18,709 nt of DNA from an uncultured Prevotellaceae bacterium (GTDB lineage Bacteria; Bacteroidota; Bacteroidia; Bacteroidales; Bacteroidaceae). The notes beneath the pieces are model-generated. The model had not been told where the DNA came from. It ran no database searches and saw only the letters and a program-made list of their open reading frames with translations. This document shows, in pieces, positions 13,697-18,709 of the stretch. Location of the stretch: positions 1 to 18,709 of the forward strand of contig CALELI010000119.1 in assembly GCA_937902455.1 (NCBI GenBank), given 5' to 3'. Numbering within the stretch: the stretch's first letter is position 1; every line of letters begins with the position of its first letter. The position numbers were made by a program, and so were the translations under genes.

Positions 13697-14974
13697 TTAG
13701 TTGCCAAGCATACTGAGGAGGATTCCGGCTGCAACTGCAGAACCGATTACTCCTGCTACGTTTGGTCCCATTGCATGCATGAGGAGGAAGTTGCTTGGGT
13801 TGGCCTTCTGACCTTCCACCTGACTTACTCGTGCAGCCATAGGAACAGCACTTACACCTGCACTTCCAATAAGCGGATTGATCTTTTCCTTGAGGAAGAG
13901 ATTCATGAGCTTTGCGAAGAGTACGCCACCTGCTGTTGCGACGCTGAATGCCACGATACCCATGCAGAGGATGTAGATAGTCTTGAGGTCAAGGAATGTT
14001 CCTGCTGTTGCAGTTGCTCCCACTGTCGTACCGAGGAAGATAACGACGATATTGGTGAGTTCATTCTGGACAGTCTTTGAGAGACGTTCCACTACACCAG
14101 ACTCCTTCATGAGGTTACCGAGCATGAGGCATCCTACAAGCGGTGCAGCATCTGGGAGGATGAACGCAACGACGATGGTGATAGCGATTGGGAAGATGAT
14201 CTTCTCGACCTTGCTCACCGTACGGAGCTGGCTCATCTTAATCATACGTTCCTTCTTGGTAGTGAGGGCACGCATGATTGGAGGCTGAATCACTGGCACG
14301 AGTGCCATGTAGCTATACGCAGCGATGGCGATAGGGCCGAGGAGGTGCGGAGCCAGACGAGTGGTGAGGAAGATGGATGTAGGTCCGTCGGCACCACCGA
14401 TGATTCCGATAGATGCTGCTTCCAGACTTGTGAAGCCGAGTGCATGTGCTGCGATGAATGTGATGAAGATTCCGAGTTGTGCTGCTGCTCCGAGGAGGAA
14501 GCTCTTAGGATTTGCGATGAGCGGACCGAAGTCTGTCATTGCACCAACTCCAATGAAGATAAGACAAGGATATACACCTGCCTTGACTCCAATGTAGAGC
14601 ACATCGAGCAGTCCACCCTCAGCCAGGATATGACGATAGCTGTGGAAGAACTGGCTGTCAGGATTGAGGAATTCATCATTCCACATCTCAGTATGGAACA
14701 TGTTTGCTCCAGGAAGGTTCGTGAGGAGCATACCAAATGCTATTGGAAGGAGGAGTAGTGGTTCATACTCCTTCTTGATGGCGAGATAGAGGAGGAAGCA
14801 CGCGAGGGCTATCATCACGAAGTTCTTCCATCCATCGCCAATGAAGATGCGGGTAATACCCATGTCGCCGAGGAATTTGGACATGGTCTGTCCGAAGTCG
14901 AACGAACCTTCTGCCGCAAATACCGGTGCTGTCACGAGCAGGAGCATCAAGATAAGACAAAATACTTTCTTCAT
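13697..14974 (-). CDS. mmdB: Methylmalonyl-CoA decarboxylase beta subunit (Na+-translocating)
   Basis: The membrane subunit that decarboxylates carboxybiotin and exports Na+ in exchange. The 425 residues hold an N-terminal signal-like segment (cut near VFAA|EG) and some ten hydrophobic segments. The family hallmark IGGADGPTSIFLTTRLAPHLLGP (around 192-214) contains the Asp of the ion path (within GGADGPT); VPVIQPPIMRAL and LMLGNLMKESGV follow, and the end is HAMGPNVAGVIGSAVAAG. OadB of oxaloacetate decarboxylase is almost identical in type. The methylmalonyl assignment comes from the neighbours mmdA and mce. Last gene of the operon, 4 bases after mmdC, followed by a terminator. Confidence 0.92.
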   Translation of the reverse strand: MKKVFCLILMLLLVTAPVFAAEGSFDFGQTMSKFLGDMGITRIFIGDGWKNFVMIALACFLLYLAIKKEYEPLLLLPIAFGMLLTNLPGANMFHTEMWNDEFLNPDSQFFHSYRHILAEGGLLDVLYIGVKAGVYPCLIFIGVGAMTDFGPLIANPKSFLLGAAAQLGIFITFIAAHALGFTSLEAASIGIIGGADGPTSIFLTTRLAPHLLGPIAIAAYSYMALVPVIQPPIMRALTTKKERMIKMSQLRTVSKVEKIIFPIAITIVVAFILPDAAPLVGCLMLGNLMKESGVVERLSKTVQNELTNIVVIFLGTTVGATATAGTFLDLKTIYILCMGIVAFSVATAGGVLFAKLMNLFLKEKINPLIGSAGVSAVPMAARVSQVEGQKANPSNFLLMHAMGPNVAGVIGSAVAAGILLSMLGN

Positions 14975-14978
14975 GCTA

Positions 14979-15704
14979 TTATCCGATTTCTACGAGTGCG
15001 TCGCCATTCATTACGCTGGCACCTTGTTGTACTAATATTGCCTTTACTGTTCCTGCATATTCAGAAGTGATGTTGTTCTCCATCTTCATTGCTTCCATTG
15101 TGAGAAGGACATCACCAGGATTTACCTGCTGACCTACAGAAACGAGGATTTTCGTGATTGTACCAGGAAGTGGTGACTCCACCTTCTTTCCTGCACCTGT
15201 AGCAGGAGCTGCCTTTGGTGCGGCTGGTGCTGGAGCAGGTGCTGCCTTTGGTGCCTCTACTGGCTTTGGAGCAGGAGCTGCAGGAGCGGCTGCGCCTTCT
15301 ACCTCTACGAGTACGTCACCCTGATTGACTGACTGACCAACTTGTGCAACGACCTTGAGAACCTTGCAGTCAAATTCTGCAGTGATGTTGTTCTCCATCT
15401 TCATTGCTTCCATAGTAAGGAGGACATCACCCTTCTTTACTGACTGACCTGCCTGTGCGATAATCTTTGTGATGTTACCAGGAAGTGGTGCACTGATTTT
15501 GCTTGCACCTCCGGCTGGTGCTGGTGCTGCAGATGGTGCTGCAGTTGGACGAGCTACAGGGCGTGCAGCTGGCTTTACGGCCTGCTGTTCGAGTTCTACG
15601 CTATATGCTTTGCCGTTGACGGTCACTTCTACGATATTGCCATCCTTCTCTTCTACAGATGTCTCATAATCCTTGCCGCCGAGCTTGAATTTGAAATTTT
15701 TCAT
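14979..15704 (-). CDS. mmdC: Biotin carrier subunit with two tandem biotinyl domains
   Basis: Carries CO2 as carboxybiotin from MmdA to MmdB. At 241 residues it is far longer than the usual 120-145. Residues 1-40 are the beta-rich N-terminal part, 41-68 an Ala/Pro linker, and 69-136 a biotinyl domain with EAMKMEN (biotin on K102). A second Ala/Pro linker (137-172) precedes a second biotinyl domain at 173-241 with EAMKMEN again (K207). The two domains are similar throughout (SAPLPGNITKI and ESPLPGTITKI; GDVLLTMEAMKMENNIT in both), and the DNA is nearly identical around both sites, so this is an internal duplication. Both lysines and their MKM context are intact, so both are probably biotinylated by BirA. 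It lies 3 bases after mmdD and 4 before mmdB. Confidence 0.9.
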   Translation of the reverse strand: MKNFKFKLGGKDYETSVEEKDGNIVEVTVNGKAYSVELEQQAVKPAARPVARPTAAPSAAPAPAGGASKISAPLPGNITKIIAQAGQSVKKGDVLLTMEAMKMENNITAEFDCKVLKVVAQVGQSVNQGDVLVEVEGAAAPAAPAPKPVEAPKAAPAPAPAAPKAAPATGAGKKVESPLPGTITKILVSVGQQVNPGDVLLTMEAMKMENNITSEYAGTVKAILVQQGASVMNGDALVEIG

Positions 15705-15707
15705 TTT

Positions 15708-16058
15708 TTAATCGTTCGTTAAATGATGATTGAGTTCTGAATGCCATGCCGGATGTGCGTCATGATGGATTGTGAGCTTGTAGCTCTCCTCGTCATGTAC
15801 ATCCTGGAAATATAAATAGAGAGAGGTGGCTATTGCTGCCTCTGTCTCCTGTGATGCTGCCAGGGCTGGAGTCTTGCCCGTATCTGCGGCTTGTACTGCT
15901 ACCGGCTTTGCTACTGCCTTAGGAGTGCTCTTGCCTCCAAAGACGGCACCAAAGAGTATCAGGACAAACACGAGCAGGAGAAGTATGCAGAATACTACTC
16001 CTATGCCGATACCTGTCATGGCCCATACACTGTTCCAATCTACTACTACTGTAATCAT
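15708..16058 (-). CDS. mmdD: OadG-type small membrane subunit of the decarboxylase
   Basis: A 116-residue protein with one N-terminal membrane span (about 12-40, GIGIGVVFCILLLLVFVLILF) and a soluble tail: Ala/Lys linker, then LYLYFQDVHDEESYKLTIHHDAHPAWHSELNH. This is the build of the delta/gamma subunit (MmdD/OadG) that assembles the complex and binds the carboxyltransferase through its tail. The His-rich tail (HH, H, H, HH) is typical of the family and may bind a metal. It begins 1 base after the mmdA stop, so it is in one transcript with it. The name is assigned from context, since the family is poorly conserved. Confidence 0.8.
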   Translation of the reverse strand: MITVVVDWNSVWAMTGIGIGVVFCILLLLVFVLILFGAVFGGKSTPKAVAKPVAVQAADTGKTPALAASQETEAAIATSLYLYFQDVHDEESYKLTIHHDAHPAWHSELNHHLTND

Positions 16059-16059
16059 A

Positions 16060-17625
16060 TTACAATGGAATATTGCCGTGCTTCTTGGCAGGGTTAGTGA
16101 GTTTCTTGTCGCGTAACTGGTCGAGGGCGCGGATGATGCGGAAACGAGTGTTGCGTGGTTCGATTACATCGTCGATATAACCATATTTAGCTGCATTGTA
16201 AGGATTTGCGAAGAGCTTGTCGTATTCTTCTTCCTTCTCCTGGATGAATGCTGCTGCGTCCTTGCCTTCTTCCTTGAGGGCCTTTGCTTCCTTTGCATAG
16301 AGAACAGATGCTGCACCTGCTGCACCCATGACTGCAATCTGAGCTGATGGCCATGCGTAGTTCATGTCACCACGGAGCTGCTTACAGCTCATAACGATGT
16401 GGCTACCACCATAAGACTTGCGAAGTGTGACTGTTACCTTTGGAACCGTACATTCTCCGAATGCATAGAGCAGCTTAGCTCCGTGGAGGATGACTGCGTT
16501 GTATTCCTGTCCTGTACCTGGAAGGAATCCTGGTACGTCGACGAGAGTAACGATTGGAATATTGAACGCATCACAGAAACGGACGAAGCGTGCGCCCTTG
16601 CGGCTTGCATTGCAGTCAAGTACACCTGCGAGCTGCTTTGGCTGATTTGCAACGATACCGACACTTTCACCGTTGAAACGAGCGAAACCTACGATGATGT
16701 TCTTTGCATAGTTTGGCTGAACCTCGAAGAACTCGCCGTTGTCGACTACGCTGCTGATGACTTCGTACATGTCGTAAGGCATGTTAGGGTTATCAGGGAT
16801 AATCTCGTTGAGATAATCATCTGTACGGTCGATTGGATCTGTGCATTCTACGCGTGGAGTCTTCTCGAGGTTGTTCTGAGGAATGTAGCTGATGAGCTGC
16901 TTGATCATTGCGATTGCATCTTCCTCTGTCTTGGCTGTGAAGTGAGTGACACCCGACTTTGTGGAGTGTACGCTTGCACCACCGAGTTCTTCCTGAGTTA
17001 CGACTTCGCCGAGGACAGTCTTCACTACTGCAGGACCTGTGAGGAACATGTATGAAGTTCCCTCCATCATGAGAGTGAAGTCTGTGAGGGCTGGACTGTA
17101 GACAGCACCACCGGCACATGGTCCGAAGATACCGCTGATCTGAGGAACGACACCACTTGCCATGATGTTTCTCTGGAAAATCTCAGAGTAACCAGCGAGT
17201 GCGTTGATACCTTCCTGAATACGTGCACCACCTGAGTCGTTGAGACCGATAACAGGAGCGCCCATCTTCATGGCCTGATCCATAACTTTACAGATCTTGA
17301 GGGCCATTGTCTCAGAAAGAGAACCGGCATTTACTGTAAAGTCCTGTGCGAATACATAAACGAGACGGCCACCAATTGTTCCGTAACCAGTAACGACACC
17401 GTCACCAAGATATTGCTTCTTCTCCATACCGAAGTTGGTACAACGGTGTGTTACGAACATATCCATTTCTTCGAAGCTACCTTCGTCGAGCAACATAGCA
17501 ATACGCTCGCGAGCTGTATACTTACCCTTGTCGTGCTGCTTCTGGATGGCCTTCTCACCACCACCGAGACGTGCTTTCTCTCTCAGTTCGACAAGTTCCT
17601 TGATTTTATTTGACTGAATACTCAT
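16060..17625 (-). CDS. mmdA: Methylmalonyl-CoA decarboxylase alpha subunit (carboxyltransferase)
   Basis: Moves the carboxyl group of (S)-methylmalonyl-CoA to biotin on MmdC, giving propionyl-CoA. The 521 residues form the two crotonase-like halves of an acyl-CoA carboxyltransferase: N half with GSLSETMALK (101-110), GLNDSGGARIQEG (127-139) and GPCAGGAVYSPAL (168-180), and C half with NQPKQLAGVLD, VDVPGFLPGTGQE (362-374), KSYGGSHIVM and YAWPSAQIAVMG. The same fold serves propionyl-CoA carboxylase beta; the mmdB, mmdC and mmdD neighbours point to the Na+-pumping decarboxylase. The start ATG stands 6 bases after a heptamer array filling the gap to mce. It is not OadA, which has a TIM-barrel carboxyltransferase. 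Confidence 0.93.
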   Translation of the reverse strand: MSIQSNKIKELVELREKARLGGGEKAIQKQHDKGKYTARERIAMLLDEGSFEEMDMFVTHRCTNFGMEKKQYLGDGVVTGYGTIGGRLVYVFAQDFTVNAGSLSETMALKICKVMDQAMKMGAPVIGLNDSGGARIQEGINALAGYSEIFQRNIMASGVVPQISGIFGPCAGGAVYSPALTDFTLMMEGTSYMFLTGPAVVKTVLGEVVTQEELGGASVHSTKSGVTHFTAKTEEDAIAMIKQLISYIPQNNLEKTPRVECTDPIDRTDDYLNEIIPDNPNMPYDMYEVISSVVDNGEFFEVQPNYAKNIIVGFARFNGESVGIVANQPKQLAGVLDCNASRKGARFVRFCDAFNIPIVTLVDVPGFLPGTGQEYNAVILHGAKLLYAFGECTVPKVTVTLRKSYGGSHIVMSCKQLRGDMNYAWPSAQIAVMGAAGAASVLYAKEAKALKEEGKDAAAFIQEKEEEYDKLFANPYNAAKYGYIDDVIEPRNTRFRIIRALDQLRDKKLTNPAKKHGNIPL

Positions 17626-17631
17626 CGTGTT

Positions 17632-17681
17632 ATTTACGATTTGACAATTTACTATTTACTTTTTCTATGTTCACTTTTCAC
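17632..17681 (-). repeat. Heptamer array GTAAATA/GTGAAAA-type before mmdA
   Basis: On the minus strand: GTGAAAA, GTGAACA, TAGAAAAA (8), GTAAATA, GTAAATT, GTCAAAT and CGTAAAT, ending 6 bases before the mmdA ATG. It begins in an 18-base stretch (17670-17687) identical to the inverted copy at 7725-7742. It fills the 68-base gap between mce and mmdA. Confidence 0.8.
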
Positions 17682-17693
17682 TCCGAGCCTGCT

Positions 17694-18104
17694 TTATGCC
17701 TTTGGTTCGCAGAGTTCTGTAAGGATACCTGCTGTTGACTTTGGATGGAGGAATGCGATCATCATGTTCTCTGCACCTGGACGTGGAGCCTTGTCGATAA
17801 CGCGGATTTCCTTCTCTGTGCACTCAGCAATTGCATTTGCAACACCGTCTTCGATAGCGAATGCTACATGATGTACACCACGACCACCATTCTCGAGGTA
17901 CTTAGCGATAGTGCTGTCCTCTGAAGTTGGTTCAAGGAGTTCAAGCTTTACTTCGCCAACCTTCAGGAAAGCTGTCTTTACTTTCTGGTCTGCTACTTCT
18001 TCGATGTTGTAACACTTGAGACCTAATACATTCTCGAAATAAGGGAGAACTTCCTCAATACTCTTGACTGCGATGCCAAGGTGGTCAATACGTGAAATTT
18101 TCAT
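17694..18104 (-). CDS. mce: Methylmalonyl-CoA epimerase
   Basis: Interconverts (R)- and (S)-methylmalonyl-CoA, linking B12-dependent mutase to the decarboxylase. A 136-residue VOC-fold protein, the family's usual size. MKISRIDHLGIAVKSIE opens it with metal ligand H8; further likely ligands are in KLELLEP (around 53-59), GVHHVAF (H79) and ILTELCEP (E130). It is the first gene of the operon, placed 68 bases before mmdA, with a full consensus promoter upstream and a leader of about 107 bases. No mutase gene lies in the window. Confidence 0.93.
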   Translation of the reverse strand: MKISRIDHLGIAVKSIEEVLPYFENVLGLKCYNIEEVADQKVKTAFLKVGEVKLELLEPTSEDSTIAKYLENGGRGVHHVAFAIEDGVANAIAECTEKEIRVIDKAPRPGAENMMIAFLHPKSTAGILTELCEPKA

Positions 18105-18217
18105 ATTTCCTTTTGTTTTTAAGTTGTTAATATATTATTTAATGCTAATATGCTCAAAATCAACATACACACAATGACTTCCGCAGACTTTGAATCCACG
18201 AAGCCATTTTCAACAAG

Positions 18218-18249
18218 CAAAATTACTAAAAAATTATGTGAACACCAAA
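18218..18249 (-). promoter_or_regulatory. Consensus promoter of the mce-mmd operon
   Basis: On the minus strand TTTG (18249-18246), 20 bases, then TAATTTTG (18225-18218): a full match to the Bacteroidetes consensus in both elements and spacing. The predicted start is near 18211. The leader of about 107 bases to the mce ATG shows no obvious hairpin or riboswitch. Confidence 0.78.
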
Positions 18250-18250
18250 T

Positions 18251-18286
18251 AAAAAGGGAGTTGATTTATAATCACTCCCCTTTTTT
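18251..18286 (-). terminator. Terminator of the DUF486 gene, containing its stop codon
   Basis: AAAAAGGGAGT (18251-18261) pairs with ACTCCC then TTTTTT (18274-18286), with one extra C. It is A/T-flanked on both sides and could work in both directions. The stop codon of the DUF486 gene (18285-18287) overlaps its edge, and the mce promoter -33 starts 2 bases beyond. Confidence 0.8.
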
Positions 18287-18653
18287 ATTTCATAAACACA
18301 AAATATACTGCCGCCACCAGACAGACAAACGCAGCGATATGGTTCCAGTGGAGTTGCTGTCCCTGAAAGAGCAAATTTGCCACGACTGCAAAGACAACCA
18401 GGGTAATCACTTCCTGAATGACCTTCAGCTGCACAAGACTGAACGGACCTCCATTCTCCACGAAACCCAGTCGGTTTGCCGGGACCATCAGACAATACTC
18501 AAAGAAGGCAATTGCCCACGAGAAGGCAATGACACCTATAAGCGGCCAGTTATCAGAGACATGTTCCTGCTGCAGTTTCAGATGGCCATACCAGGCAAAC
18601 GTCATGAAAATATTTGAACCAATCAGAAGTAGAATCGTGTACCAACCATTCAT
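18285..18653 (-). CDS. DMT family protein (DUF486)
   Basis: A 122-residue integral membrane protein with four hydrophobic segments (about 4-22, 37-54, 80-96, 104-121). The N-terminal SNIFMTFAWYGHLK and the ANRLGFVENGGPFSLVQLKVIQE region are recognisable DUF486 signatures. It is distantly related to small multidrug resistance / drug-metabolite transporters, but no substrate is established for DUF486. The ATG at 18653 is the first in frame and gives the family's usual length. It ends inside a terminator. Its promoter lies in or beyond the last 56 bases of the window, where I see no exact TAnnTTTG. Confidence 0.85.
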   Translation of the reverse strand: MNGWYTILLLIGSNIFMTFAWYGHLKLQQEHVSDNWPLIGVIAFSWAIAFFEYCLMVPANRLGFVENGGPFSLVQLKVIQEVITLVVFAVVANLLFQGQQLHWNHIAAFVCLVAAVYFVFMK

Positions 18654-18709
18654 AATGCAAATGATATTGAAAGTGAAGGTGGGTTCTATAAATTCATTTC
18701 AGACGATTT

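Noticed and set aside
13667..14758. Cys-rich plus-strand ORFs opposite mmdB
   Set aside because: Shadow frames of a conserved membrane protein gene, with no independent signals.
16399..17055. A 218-residue Cys-rich plus-strand ORF opposite mmdA
   Set aside because: Its Cys and Glu richness follows from the reverse reading of mmdA codons; no start signal is seen.
13697..17625. Oxaloacetate decarboxylase instead of methylmalonyl-CoA decarboxylase
   Set aside because: The carboxyltransferase has crotonase-type acyl-CoA motifs (GPCAGGAVYSPAL, VDVPGFLPG) and the operon begins with methylmalonyl-CoA epimerase; OadA would be a TIM-barrel protein.

Overview
The window reads as a contiguous piece of chromosome from a Bacteroidales bacterium, most likely Prevotella-like. 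The evidence is the Bacteroidetes promoter type (TTTG, about 20 bases, then TAnnTTTG) upstream of several genes, a DUF4270 lipoprotein, an HU protein of the Bacteroidetes HU-like family, a truncated GT5 glycogen-synthase-like protein, a tmRNA tag ending in YALAA, and a succinate-pathway (methylmalonyl-CoA) operon. There is no phage, transposon, CRISPR array or rRNA. Most of the content is core metabolism and housekeeping.

Layout, left to right. 1-2800 (+): the last codons of an upstream ORF, a secreted GH43 glycosidase with a C-terminal beta-sandwich domain, uridine kinase, and a short secreted protein that appears cut off. 2758-3297 (-): tmRNA (ssrA) with its promoter; a 29-bp copy of its 3' end plus flank lies just downstream, like an old attachment-site or duplication scar. 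3320-5594 (-): DUF4270 lipoprotein and the GT5-like protein, probably one operon. 5656-6997 (-): SPOR lipoprotein and HU-like protein, ending at a good terminator and starting from a very good promoter crowded with a repeated TGTAGACAA motif. 7090-8956 (+): recR and a GT2 glycosyltransferase. 8962-12489 (-): nadA, mnmA (4-bp overlap) and a TlpA/thioredoxin-like protein. 12564-13604 (-): a second, single-domain secreted GH43. 13636-18249 (-): mce, mmdA, mmdD, mmdC and mmdB, with a consensus promoter at one end and a terminator at the other. 18251-18653 (-): a DUF486 small membrane protein.

The mce-mmd operon is the clearest functional unit. The epimerase converts the R and S forms of methylmalonyl-CoA, and the membrane decarboxylase turns the S form into propionyl-CoA while pumping Na+, the final energy-conserving part of succinate-to-propionate fermentation. 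Its biotin carrier is unusual in having two complete biotin-accepting domains in tandem.

The least expected signal is not a gene. At least seven gene boundaries carry short A/T-rich arrays with a strict 7-bp period but a different heptamer at each site (GAAATCC, CGTAATT, GTGAAAA, TGAAAAA, ATTACGA, GGTTAAA, GTAAATA). Five of them lie directly in front of start codons (udk, the GT2 gene, tlpA-like, the second GH43, mmdA). They resemble in form the heptanucleotide STRR repeats known from cyanobacteria and may affect translation initiation, but that role is inference.
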